Shown here piece by piece: positions 6,836 through 14,757 of a DNA stretch of 18,417 nt; position 1 is the stretch's first letter; each line of letters starts with the position of its first letter. The notes beneath the pieces are model-generated. The model saw only the letters and a program-made list of their open reading frames with translations. It did no database searches and was not told the origin of the DNA. The stretch comes from JAQVWU01 sp964628455 (GTDB lineage Bacteria; Bacillota; Clostridia; Oscillospirales; CAG-272). A program made the translations under genes and the position numbers. The stretch lies in NCBI GenBank assembly GCA_964628455.1, contig CAZVPD010000069.1:1-18417 (forward strand), read 5' to 3'.

Positions 6836-7723
6836 TCAGCCGGCCGTTGTTTCGCCTGCGGTGATAAACGAAGCGCCCGCGTCTTTCAGGAGAACGATGA
6901 GGCGTTCCAGTTCTTCACAGGCTTTTCCGCCGCAGTTGCGCGTGATGAACTCGTCGGGAATGACCGTCGCTTCCCCGAAGTTGAAGCTGTGCGGCATTTC
7001 GACAAATTCCCAGGGGTGAATATACAGGCAGACGACGCAGTCAAGGCCGCGTTCGGCGGTAAAGCGCCGGAATCCGGATATTTTATCGGCCAGGGTCCGG
7101 GCTCCCTCGGTGCGGAACAGCGGCCACTGATCCCTGTCGCGTTCCAGCGGAGCATCGGCGCTTTCCATCACCATATCGGCAAAGTTCGGGATCTCGATCA
7201 GCCGCATGTTGCCTTCGGCTGTCCAGTCCGTATCGGAGGGATGGTACGGCGCAAAGCGCCTGCGGAAAAAATACATCGGGTAACTCGCGTCCGCAATGTA
7301 ACCGAGTTTTTCCAGCGCGTTGACAACGGCGGTGGACCCCCATAATCGCGGGCACCGGAAGGAGACGGGGCGTATCCCGGACGCTTCTTCCACCCAGCGG
7401 GTAGCCATCTCGAGGCGCGGATAGATCTCGTGGGGCAAAAGCGGCTTCATATTCGGCAGCGGGAACAATTCGTCGCCGACGGTTTCGTGATAAAGCGAAT
7501 GGCAGCCTGTTTCGTTGGGCGTAGCCGCGACAAGGCGGGCGATGCCGGGATTCTCGCGCGCCGCTTCTCCCGTAAAGAAGAAGGTTCCGCGTATACCCCG
7601 GCGCGCGAACATGTCGCAGAGGAGGGGGACGCCCCGCTTCACCCCTTCATAAAAGGGGGTGAAGCTTCCGACATCGGTTTCACAGTCCACGCCGATGATG
7701 ACGGTCAGTTTACGGTCGGTCAT
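6836..7723 (-). CDS. Polysaccharide deacetylase-family (NodB/CE4, PuuE/HpPgdA-like) hydrolase
   Basis: 295 aa, no signal peptide, so cytosolic. CE4 motifs appear in order. Motif 1 is D13-C-E15-T-D17, replacing the usual TFDD; the D-x-E form resembles PuuE/HpPgdA-type and related cytosolic members. Motif 2 is H75-SLY-H79 (metal His pair), motif 3 is R123-C-P125, and a late H236-P237 (YIHPWEF) is motif 5. The fold and lack of secretion signal point to the class that includes allantoinase PuuE and H. pylori PgdA, which act on small cyclic amides or N-acyl groups, rather than secreted chitin or peptidoglycan deacetylases. GAGG lies 7 nt before the ATG and overlaps the end of the upstream M24 gene, whose stop is 9 bp away. 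It is the middle gene of a tight three-gene operon. The substrate is not determined. Confidence 0.85.
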   Translation of the reverse strand: MTDRKLTVIIGVDCETDVGSFTPFYEGVKRGVPLLCDMFARRGIRGTFFFTGEAARENPGIARLVAATPNETGCHSLYHETVGDELFPLPNMKPLLPHEIYPRLEMATRWVEEASGIRPVSFRCPRLWGSTAVVNALEKLGYIADASYPMYFFRRRFAPYHPSDTDWTAEGNMRLIEIPNFADMVMESADAPLERDRDQWPLFRTEGARTLADKISGFRRFTAERGLDCVVCLYIHPWEFVEMPHSFNFGEATVIPDEFITRNCGGKACEELERLIVLLKDAGASFITAGETTAG

Positions 7724-7732
7724 ATTTTTCCT

Positions 7733-8905
7733 CTAAAATTCCAGTTCGTGGATCTTGCCGATCTGGCGGCCGCACAGCATGTCGATGCCGCTGTCGGTGA
7801 TGGCGACCGGTTTCTCCCAGCGCAGTCCGAAAGAGCTTCCCATGACAAACGTATCGATCTGGAAGGTCATGTTTTTCTTAAGTATATAATCCGATATGGT
7901 CTCCATCCAGGGAGCTTCGACTTCGATCAGACCGAGACCGTGGCACGGACCGTACAGGAAATTCTGTTCTTTGCCGTGCTCACGGTAAAAGTCGATGAAT
8001 TTCTCCGCGATATCGCACGCGCAGACGCCGGCTTTAAGCTGCTTTTCCGTCCACATATGCGCGGCCAGGCCGAATTCGACCAGTTCTCTTTTTTCACCCG
8101 TCAGTTTTCCCATCGAAACGGGCATGCCGATCGACGGCGAATAACCGCATATCTTTGCCGACAGGTTCAGCTGGACAAGGTCGCCCATCTGAATTTCCTT
8201 GTAGGAAGAGCGGGAAATCGCGTGTTTTGTGCTTTTTTCGCTGAAGCAGTACATCGGGAGCCCTTCGTATTCTGCGCCGTTTTCATAGATGGTCTTCTGC
8301 GCTATCCCTACCAGCTGAAGTTCGGTCATGCCCGGACGGATCGCTTCGATGACCGCGTCGGTGGCTATCTGGGTAATGCGCGCGGCTTCGCGCAGACAGG
8401 CGATTTCATTGTCCGACTTGACCGACCTGAGTTCGGTCATGATGTCGTCGCAGCGCACGATCTCCGCTTCGGGATACGCGTTTCTGATGCCCTCCATCAT
8501 GACGACGTTGGTATCGAGCCATGCCGCGACGCCTATTCTGAGTTTGGAGCCCCTGATGCCCAGATGCCGGAACACGTCGTTGTAGGTCTTCGGCTTCAGC
8601 TGCGGGTATGCGGGGTTTGCCGACTCGCGGTATTCGTATAAAACGAAAACATCCTCGATCACACCGAAATCGGCGGCGAATATTTCGCTTTCGGGTCCGA
8701 CCATGAGAGCGCAGCCGCCCGCCGCCGATATCGCGACGCCGCAGCGTTCAAACAGCGGCCAGAAGTTGGAAAAATAACGCGTGTTTGCATAATCGGCTTC
8801 GCTGCCGTTGACGATCAGCACGTCAAGGCCGCGCGCGCTTATTTTTTCGGAGGCTTTCTTTACCCTTGTTTTGAATTCGTCTGCCGGTATCTGTATTCTG
8901 CTCAT
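7733..8905 (-). CDS. M24 (creatinase/Xaa-Pro aminopeptidase fold) protein with degenerate metal site
   Basis: 390 aa, the length of creatinases and M24B peptidases. The N-terminal creatinase domain is at about 1-155 and the pita-bread domain at about 160-390. The canonical five metal ligands (D, D, H, E, E) are only partly kept: the first Asp is N247 (LNLSA), the second, 11 residues later, is S258 (GYSPSIG), His is kept as H322 (CHGLGL), the third acid is D351 (FQID), and the last Glu is kept as E364 (RWEKP). The substrate His seven residues after the metal His is V329. The active-site His before the first ligand is kept as H228 (TKHAIS). This resembles metal-independent creatinase, which hydrolyses a C-N bond, more than an aminopeptidase. 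The start at 8905 follows AGAGG with good spacing; the frame open further upstream crosses the promoter and is not coding. It is the first gene of the operon. Confidence 0.8.
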   Translation of the reverse strand: MSRIQIPADEFKTRVKKASEKISARGLDVLIVNGSEADYANTRYFSNFWPLFERCGVAISAAGGCALMVGPESEIFAADFGVIEDVFVLYEYRESANPAYPQLKPKTYNDVFRHLGIRGSKLRIGVAAWLDTNVVMMEGIRNAYPEAEIVRCDDIMTELRSVKSDNEIACLREAARITQIATDAVIEAIRPGMTELQLVGIAQKTIYENGAEYEGLPMYCFSEKSTKHAISRSSYKEIQMGDLVQLNLSAKICGYSPSIGMPVSMGKLTGEKRELVEFGLAAHMWTEKQLKAGVCACDIAEKFIDFYREHGKEQNFLYGPCHGLGLIEVEAPWMETISDYILKKNMTFQIDTFVMGSSFGLRWEKPVAITDSGIDMLCGRQIGKIHELEF

Positions 8906-8947
8906 GCCTGTATCCTCTTTTCTTAAAAATGATCGTTCGAATAAAGA

Positions 8948-8977
8948 AGCGCCGGAAAAGAATGCTCTGACGGCGCT
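8948..8977 (-). promoter_or_regulatory. Leader hairpin of the M24 operon
   Basis: Inverted repeat AGCGCCG/CGGCGCT (8971-8977 and 8948-8954 read on the minus strand) with a 16-nt loop, followed by TTCTTTATT. It starts within a few bases of the predicted transcription start near 8980. It could be a 5' stabilising hairpin or a weak attenuator. Function is unproven. Confidence 0.35.
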
Positions 8978-8986
8978 CTCGGTCCG

Positions 8987-9015
8987 ATTATAACATATAT
9001 CATCGCATAAGTCTA
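8987..9015 (-). promoter_or_regulatory. Promoter of the M24-deacetylase-tmrB operon
   Basis: On the minus strand: TAGACT (9010-9015), 17-nt spacer, TATAAT (8987-8992), with a TG one base before the -10 (extended -10, TGTTATAAT). Transcription start is expected near 8980, giving a leader of about 75 nt before the ATG at 8905. With the promoter at 9105-9133 it forms the divergent control region in the 313-bp stretch 8906-9218, which otherwise shows no gene. Confidence 0.75.
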
Positions 9016-9104
9016 CATTTTCGGCAATAAAAGTTCGCGAAAACAAGGGTATATCGGTCTTTCCCCGTTTTTTACGTCTGACCTGTGAACGGAAGGATGA
9101 AATC

Positions 9105-9133
9105 TTGACAAAAGTGTGAAAGAATGATACAAT
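9105..9133 (+). promoter_or_regulatory. Promoter of the antiporter-like/SGNH/DUF5722 operon
   Basis: TTGACA (9105-9110), exactly 17 bases, TACAAT (9128-9133): 11 of 12 consensus bases. The last bases of the -10 form an ATG at 9132 in frame with the following gene. That ATG cannot be the start, because transcription should begin near 9140. Confidence 0.8.
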
Positions 9134-9218
9134 GGGTTCGGTTTCCTGTCGGGGACTCCGCATCGCTTTGGCCGGTCCGGACCGTTTGTCCGAAATAAGT
9201 AAAAAGCTGCGTGACGAT

Positions 9219-10688
9219 ATGTTTTATTTGTTTATGAATCTGAGCTTTTTAATACCGCTGACGGCAGGCTGCCTGCTTGCTGCGGTCGGAAGCGGATGGC
9301 CGGACCGCAGGATTGCCTTCTATGTGAATACAGTCTGTGCCGGCACGCTTTTATTTGTTTTGCTGACTTTCGCCGGCGGTGATTTTACGGTCACACTGCT
9401 GAAAATAACGGACCGTATCACCCTGTCTCTGAGATCGGACGGCCTATCGAGGCTGTTTCTTTCGGCTGCCGTAATCGTCTGGCTTGCGGTCGCGCTGTAT
9501 GCCGGCCGGGACGAAAGCACCGCGGAGAACAAAGTGCGGTTCTTTTCTTTTTATCTGATCGTTTTCGGGATGTTTGTTCCGATGGTCTTTTCATCCGGGC
9601 TTTTCACCATGCTTCTGTTCTTCGATCTGATGATTTTGACTTCGTTTCCGCTTGTTTTTCACGGAATGTCCGTCCGGTATGCAAAAAACGGCATCGGAAA
9701 TCTCATTTATGCCGCGGTCTGTCTCTGCTGCGTCCTTTTCGGGATCGTGTTTTTCTTCCGGTACGGCTCTCCGGCTGCCTTTATAACGGACGGAACGCCG
9801 GCAGCGATGATTCCGGCGGGTGCCGGAAATCCCGTGCTTGCGGCTTCCTTCCTGTCGGTTGCGGGTTTCGCCCTGACTTCCGTGATGTTCCCGCTTTTGC
9901 TGAAGCGGAATGCGGAAAACAAAACGGATTTCACTCCGGCTTCCGCCGTTTTATCGGGCGTGATCGCTTTTTCCGGATTGTTTTGCGCAGTAAGGGTTGT
10001 ATATTTCACGGTCGGGACCGCGTTTCTGAGGGGGACCTGGGTTCAGACCGCCTGGATCATTGCAGCCCTTGCGGGTGTCGCCGCCGGATCGGCTTCGGCT
10101 TTCGGGGAAAAAAATTTAAAGAAAAGTCTTGCTTACTGGACGGTAAGCCGGATATCCTGCGCATTTCTCGGACTGGTCCTGATGAACGGTTCGGCTCTGA
10201 CAGGCGCTTTGCTGCAGGCTCTCTCCGGTCCCGTTATGATCAGCGGTTTGTTTTTGACCGCCGGAGCAATGGACGGAGATAAGGGTTTCCGGTATAACTT
10301 TGACTTCAGGGGGGCTGCGCGGTCCATGCCCCGGACGATCCTTTGTTTTACGATCCTCTCGTTTGCTTTTATCGGGTTCCCGCCATTGGCCGGTTTTATG
10401 GGCAAATGGTATCTCGCGCTCGGGGCACTCGACTCCGGTTTCGGCGCCCTGTACTGGGTTGTTCCGGCTGTCCTGCTGCTGAGTATGCTTCTGACTGCCG
10501 GTTATCTGCTTCAGATCATTCTGCCGGCTTATTTCCCGGGGAATGACTTTGATCCGAAAACGCTGCCCGGCCGGGAGGATCCTTCGGGAGCCGTACTCTT
10601 CCCGATCCTGACTTTAACCTTTCTGTCGGTGATTCTGGGTCTCAACGCCTCTCTTGTGATCGATGCCGTAAAAAGTCTTGCCCTGTAG
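9219..10688 (+). CDS. NuoN/MrpD-like antiporter-type membrane subunit with altered proton-path residues
   Basis: 489 aa, about 13-14 membrane helices, proton-antiporter (Proton_antipo_M) type. Recognisable family blocks are FTPASAVLSGV (about 238-248), NLKKSLAYWTVSR (299-311) and FIGFPPLAGFMGKWYL (384-399). These correspond to the 'PtPvSA', 'lKrlLAYSS' and 'GiPPxxGFxgKw' motifs. Key positions differ: the helix-5 Glu is D136 (LFFDLM), the helix-7 Lys is T220 (GFALT), PLHxWLP has become PLLLKRN, and the Lys of the NHalxK motif is M340. K301 and K397 are kept. The start is uncertain: an ATG at 9132 falls inside the -10 box, so I use ATG 9219, which opens directly into the first helix but lacks a clear ribosome site; 9234 is an alternative. 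It is followed after 39 bp by a second antiporter-like gene. No other Nuo, Mrp, Ech or Mbh subunit is nearby. Confidence 0.8.
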   Translation: MFYLFMNLSFLIPLTAGCLLAAVGSGWPDRRIAFYVNTVCAGTLLFVLLTFAGGDFTVTLLKITDRITLSLRSDGLSRLFLSAAVIVWLAVALYAGRDESTAENKVRFFSFYLIVFGMFVPMVFSSGLFTMLLFFDLMILTSFPLVFHGMSVRYAKNGIGNLIYAAVCLCCVLFGIVFFFRYGSPAAFITDGTPAAMIPAGAGNPVLAASFLSVAGFALTSVMFPLLLKRNAENKTDFTPASAVLSGVIAFSGLFCAVRVVYFTVGTAFLRGTWVQTAWIIAALAGVAAGSASAFGEKNLKKSLAYWTVSRISCAFLGLVLMNGSALTGALLQALSGPVMISGLFLTAGAMDGDKGFRYNFDFRGAARSMPRTILCFTILSFAFIGFPPLAGFMGKWYLALGALDSGFGALYWVVPAVLLLSMLLTAGYLLQIILPAYFPGNDFDPKTLPGREDPSGAVLFPILTLTFLSVILGLNASLVIDAVKSLAL

Positions 10689-10727
10689 TGTTTCCGCTTT
10701 CCGAAGCTGACCGAAAGGAGTGCGCGC

Positions 10728-12599
10728 ATGAGTCTTTACCTGCTTGTTCTATGGCCGCTGTTCGGTGCGGCATCCGTATACCTGATATCGGGACTGAAGA
10801 GTATGGAAAAACGGTCCGATTCGGTTGGCGGGACTTTTGTGCTGATCTGCACGGCGGCCGAACTGCTCCTCGTCGCTTTTCTGATGACGGAAAACATGAC
10901 GGCGGCCTACCCCCGTTTCGGGGGATTCGGTCTGGGTTTCCGGTTCGGCAGCTTTACCGCGCTTTTTTGCCTGACAACGGCATTCGTCTGGCTGATGACG
11001 GCGCTGTTTTCGCGCGATTATATTTCGGGGCTCGAAACCCCCCCTCGTTTTTATTCCTTTTATCTTGTTTCCCTGTCGTCGGTCATCGGCTTTTTTATGG
11101 CCGCCGATTTTTTCACCCTGTTTTTATTTGCCGGAATGATGTCCCTTTCGCTTTTTCCCCTGATCGCACACGACGAAAAACACCTGTCGCTTAAAAACGC
11201 CGGTGCTTTTCTGTCCATAGCGCTTGCCGGCGCTCTTTTCATACTGATGGGGATGCTCGTATTATATAAACAGATCGGTTCACTGTCGTACAATACGGTC
11301 TATACTTTTTCGGCATACACCAGTCCTCGGATGCTTCTCGTTTCGGGCATCTGCATGTTCGCGGGTTTCGGCGCCGCGGCGGGTATTTTTCCGCTGCATG
11401 TGTGGCTGCCCGGAGCGAATGTCAGCATACCGGCTCCGGCGGGGGCTGTCATCAACGCCGTTATCACCCAGTGCGGGTTATTCGGGATCATCACGGTAAC
11501 GGCCGATATGCTTTACAAAAACGTCCTTTGGACGGATATCCTCATCTGGACGGGAACCGCCGCGATGGTCTGGGGCGCTGTCTGCGCCGTTTTTTCGGAC
11601 GATTTAAAAAGGATCTTCACGTATGCGTCCATGTCCCAGACGGGACTGATCCTGACGGGGACGGGGCTCTTCAACACGGGGGGATCCGTATACGCTTCGT
11701 CGGGCGTTATCCTGCATATGCTGAATCATTCGCTGATCATGCTGGTCCTGTTCGGCTCCGCGGGTGTCGTTTATAAAAAGCTGCATTCACTCGAACTCGA
11801 CGATATACGAGGTTTCGGTCAGGGAAAACCGCTGCTCAACGCCGTATTCTTATCCGGCGCCCTGGGCCTCTGCGGGATCCCGATGTGGAACGGCTATATT
11901 TCAAGGGCTCTTCTTCACGAGAGCATCGCGCAGAGCGGTTCGCTGCTGCTCGAAATATTGTTTTTGCTGTCCGGCGGTTTGCTGACCGCCGTGATGGCGA
12001 AAGTCTATATCGTCCTGTTTATATCCGGCCGGAAAATTCTTCCGGAACCGGAGACCGGATACGCCGACAGCCAGAGCCGTGCGGCGCTGGTCCTGTCGGC
12101 GGCTGCCCTGCCGCTGATCGGTCTGTTTCCGAATACGACCGCCAGGAGCATCGTCAATTTTTCGCTGAAAAAGCTGCGCGCTTTGTTTCTGGAACCGATT
12201 TACTTTTTTTCGGGCGAAATGCTGACAAGGGCGTTCATCGCGATGATGATCGGCATAGCTTTTTATGCGCTGCTCTTTTACAGGAGCGAATCGAAAAAAA
12301 GGATGTCGGGGATCTGTCATTTACCGCGGGACGGGAATGGAAAGCACGCGCCGCAGCGCTTTACGCGCGCGCTTTTCGGCGGGGTTTACCGGTTGATCGA
12401 CGCCGCTTTCGACGCAGCCGCGAGTGCAGCCGCGTTTGCAGACACCCGAAAAAAAACCGGTCGGCAGAACGGTTCGCAGGACGGATCCGGTTCGGAGCGG
12501 TTTCTCGCGCGGGGACTGCCGGTTTTCCTGCTGATCGTCAGCGCACTGGTCTGCGCCGGCCTGTTTATTCTGATGATGCGCGGCTTTTTTATCGGCTGA
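10728..12599 (+). CDS. NuoL/HyfB/MrpA-like antiporter-type membrane subunit lacking proton-path lysines
   Basis: 623 aa with about 15 hydrophobic helices. The core matches the antiporter family: GIFPLHVWLPGANVSIPAPAGAV region (219-241), DDLKRIFTYASMSQTG (291-306), LHMLNHSLIMLVLFGSAG (329-346) and LCGIPMWNGYISR (381-393). The charged residues that carry protons in NuoL/M/N and Mrp are mostly absent: the helix-5 Glu is G136 (LFAGMMSL), the helix-7 Lys is A217 (GFGAAAG), the helix-8 'miKxG' Lys is Q248 (ITQCG), the 'NHalfK' Lys is M338, and the final 'SK' is R393. K294, H330 and H334 remain. The C-terminus has a polar, Ala- and Arg/Lys-rich segment (about 520-595) before a last helix, loosely reminiscent of the NuoL lateral-helix region. 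AAAGGAG precedes the ATG. The SGNH gene follows after 22 bp. Confidence 0.82.
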   Translation: MSLYLLVLWPLFGAASVYLISGLKSMEKRSDSVGGTFVLICTAAELLLVAFLMTENMTAAYPRFGGFGLGFRFGSFTALFCLTTAFVWLMTALFSRDYISGLETPPRFYSFYLVSLSSVIGFFMAADFFTLFLFAGMMSLSLFPLIAHDEKHLSLKNAGAFLSIALAGALFILMGMLVLYKQIGSLSYNTVYTFSAYTSPRMLLVSGICMFAGFGAAAGIFPLHVWLPGANVSIPAPAGAVINAVITQCGLFGIITVTADMLYKNVLWTDILIWTGTAAMVWGAVCAVFSDDLKRIFTYASMSQTGLILTGTGLFNTGGSVYASSGVILHMLNHSLIMLVLFGSAGVVYKKLHSLELDDIRGFGQGKPLLNAVFLSGALGLCGIPMWNGYISRALLHESIAQSGSLLLEILFLLSGGLLTAVMAKVYIVLFISGRKILPEPETGYADSQSRAALVLSAAALPLIGLFPNTTARSIVNFSLKKLRALFLEPIYFFSGEMLTRAFIAMMIGIAFYALLFYRSESKKRMSGICHLPRDGNGKHAPQRFTRALFGGVYRLIDAAFDAAASAAAFADTRKKTGRQNGSQDGSGSERFLARGLPVFLLIVSALVCAGLFILMMRGFFIG

Positions 12600-12621
12600 A
12601 TTTATTTTAAAAGGAGTCAAT

Positions 12622-13239
12622 ATGGTTATCTCGGGTCTTTCGGATTTTGACAGCGATATCGCGGCGCTGGAAGCGCGGCATGATCCCGCGGGTGCGGCGG
12701 TTTTTTACGGCAGTTCCACCATAACGATGTGGGGGCACGAACGTCTGGCCCGGCAGATGAAGGACATCGGAGCGGTAAACCGCGGATTCGGGGGAAGCAC
12801 CGCGGAACAGGCTCTGTATTACTACTGCCGCGTGATCAGGCCGCTCGCTCCCCGCGCCCTCGTCTGGTATGAGGGCGACAACGACATCTGCGCCGGGTAT
12901 TCGCCCGAAGAGATCTTTCTGCTGAGCGAGCGTGTTTTCGCCTGGGCGGCGAAAGATTTTCCGGGTATCGCGATCTATATCCTCCCGCCGAAGTCTTGTC
13001 CGAGCCGCGAATCCCTGATACCGAAATACGAACAGGTCCGCGTCCTGCTCGGACGCTTCGCCGAAAAGACAGATAACGTTTTCTATATCGATTATCTGGA
13101 TATGCTGCATGAAAACGGCTGCCGCCAAAACCGGCTTCGCCGGGACATATACCTCGACGATATGCTCCATTTCAACGACAGTGGCTACGAGGAATTTTCC
13201 GCGATCGTTTATAAATTTTTAAAGTCCACCCTTCATTGA
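12622..13239 (+). CDS. SGNH/GDSL-type hydrolase (probable esterase)
   Basis: 205 aa, no signal peptide. The SGNH blocks are clear: block I FYGSSTI with the nucleophile in G30-S31-S32 (probably S32), block II NRGFGGST with G58, block III GDND with N87, and block V D180-ML-H183. The GSSTI...W and NRGFGGST pattern is typical of a bacterial SGNH subfamily related to platelet-activating-factor acetylhydrolase-like and carbohydrate esterases. Such enzymes commonly remove acetyl or other acyl groups, but the substrate cannot be told here. A strong ribosome site (AAAAGGAG) lies 6 nt before the ATG, and the gene sits 22 bp after the antiporter-like gene and 37 bp before the DUF5722 gene. This suggests one operon. 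Being cytosolic, it would act on imported or internally made esters, for example deacylating an oligosaccharide. Confidence 0.88.
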   Translation: MVISGLSDFDSDIAALEARHDPAGAAVFYGSSTITMWGHERLARQMKDIGAVNRGFGGSTAEQALYYYCRVIRPLAPRALVWYEGDNDICAGYSPEEIFLLSERVFAWAAKDFPGIAIYILPPKSCPSRESLIPKYEQVRVLLGRFAEKTDNVFYIDYLDMLHENGCRQNRLRRDIYLDDMLHFNDSGYEEFSAIVYKFLKSTLH

Positions 13240-13276
13240 CATTGATTGATTGATTTAATACCGGTACGGAGGTTCT

Positions 13277-14746
13277 ATGAAAATCGTAAAAATCACGGCA
13301 GGCGCCGATCACATCGTCTTTTCGTTTGACGGATATCTCAACGGAAACGCGATCATTCATGCCTACTCGCCCGCGCTCTGCGAAAAAACGGTCATTTCGG
13401 AAAAAGAGATCATCGTAACAGGCAGGAAAGAACTTGAGATCCCGCGCTTCCTCAACGGACGCGACGGTCTGTATCTCGGTTACAGGCTTTATTCCGGCGG
13501 CTGCCGCATGGAGGGCGTGTCATTTGTGGAGGATATGGACTTCGAGCCCTGTTTTTCCTATGATTATCCCGTGTGCGGCACAAAAAAAGGACTTCAGGTG
13601 GCGATGATCGACGACGCCATCGAACTCGGCGTCAGGCACGCGGCGCTCAACGTCTGCATCGGCGACCTCATGCGCTCCTCCGCGGAAAAGGACGCGATCG
13701 TTTTCAGCCACGACGGCGCGGAGTATTATTTTGACCGCGACGCCGTCTCCGCGTGTGACCGCCGCATCAAGGAGCTGTCGGACAGGGAGATCATCATCAG
13801 CCTGATCCTTCTCAACGCGTATCACTGGTCGTCGGATACGCCGGCGGATATGCTCGGGGTGCTGATCCATCCGGACTATGTTCCGATGAGTGAAGACGGG
13901 GGAAGACTATCCGCATTCAACATCATGACCGATGCCGGAGTGCGCCATTATGCGGCTTTCGTCGCGTTTCTGGCGCGGCGATACACGGACCCGTCCCGCC
14001 GGTTCGGACGCGCGGTCGGACTGATCATATCCAACGAAGTGAATTCTCAGTGGATCTGGGGCAACGCCGGTCATAAAACCGTCTGCGAATATGCGTATGA
14101 ATACACGGCGGCGATGCGTATCGCTTATCAGGCGGCGTGTTCGGTATACCGCAACATGAGAATTTACTGTTCCCTCGACCATTTCTGGACGGGCGCACAG
14201 AACCTCACGGAAACGGACAAGTATTACGGTTCCCGCCCGCTTCTCGAGCATCTGAACGGATTCTGCAGGTCCGAAGGCGATCTGCCCTGGCATATAGCGT
14301 TTCATCCGTATCCCGAAAACCTGAATTACCCCGACTTCTGGAACGACACGACCGCCGCGGATGATATGGATACCTACCGGATCACTTTCAAGAACCTGCA
14401 TGTGCTGCGCGACTTTATCTATGCGCCCGAAAATCTGTACAAAGGGGAAAGAAGGCGCATCATCCTTTCCGAGCAGGGCTTCAATTCGCACTGGACCCCC
14501 GAAAGCGAGATCCTTCAGGCTGCGGCATACGGAAGGGCTTATCGCGCCGTGATGGAAATTCCGGAGATCGACAGCTTCATACTGCACGCGCACTGTGACA
14601 ACAGGGAGGAATTCGGACTGAACCTCGGACTCTGGAGAAGAAAAAAAGACGGAAACGGTATGGAAGCGCCCAAACCGATCTACTATGTTTTCCGCGCGAT
14701 CGACAAAAAAGACGAGACGGGCAAATATCACTGGGAAAGATACTGA
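13277..14746 (+). CDS. DUF5722 TIM-barrel, glycoside hydrolase-like protein
   Basis: 489 aa without signal peptide. A short N-terminal beta domain (1-95) precedes a glycosidase-like TIM barrel. The barrel has the DUF5722 signature order: KKGLQVAMIDDAIELGVRHAALNV (about 103-126), a 'YYFDRDAVSACDRRI' segment (about 152-166), VGLIISNEVNSQWIWGNAG with E254 as a possible acid/base, and IILSEQGFNS with E399 as the possible nucleophile. This Glu pair, after strands 4 and 7, follows the clan GH-A retaining glycosidase pattern. Enzymatic activity of the family is not established as far as I know. GGAGG ends 4 nt before the ATG. It is the last gene of the operon, and the terminator at 14758 follows 11 bp after the stop. 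Together with the SGNH esterase it suggests a cytosolic oligosaccharide-processing step. Confidence 0.85.
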   Translation: MKIVKITAGADHIVFSFDGYLNGNAIIHAYSPALCEKTVISEKEIIVTGRKELEIPRFLNGRDGLYLGYRLYSGGCRMEGVSFVEDMDFEPCFSYDYPVCGTKKGLQVAMIDDAIELGVRHAALNVCIGDLMRSSAEKDAIVFSHDGAEYYFDRDAVSACDRRIKELSDREIIISLILLNAYHWSSDTPADMLGVLIHPDYVPMSEDGGRLSAFNIMTDAGVRHYAAFVAFLARRYTDPSRRFGRAVGLIISNEVNSQWIWGNAGHKTVCEYAYEYTAAMRIAYQAACSVYRNMRIYCSLDHFWTGAQNLTETDKYYGSRPLLEHLNGFCRSEGDLPWHIAFHPYPENLNYPDFWNDTTAADDMDTYRITFKNLHVLRDFIYAPENLYKGERRRIILSEQGFNSHWTPESEILQAAAYGRAYRAVMEIPEIDSFILHAHCDNREEFGLNLGLWRRKKDGNGMEAPKPIYYVFRAIDKKDETGKYHWERY

Positions 14747-14757
14747 TATAAATCATT

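Noticed and set aside
7430..8641. 403-residue open frame on the plus strand opposite the M24 and deacetylase genes
   Set aside because: Phe/Asp/His-rich shadow of two recognisable genes with no domain or convincing ribosome site.
8906..9163. Upstream extension of the M24 protein frame on the minus strand
   Set aside because: It crosses the operon's own promoter and leader hairpin. The ATG at 8905 has a good ribosome site and begins the creatinase domain.
13236..13264. TTGACA before the DUF5722 gene as an internal promoter
   Set aside because: At 17-nt spacing the -10 position reads TACCGG, which is too far from consensus. The TTGACA overlaps the stop codon and an ATTG tetranucleotide run and is probably chance.
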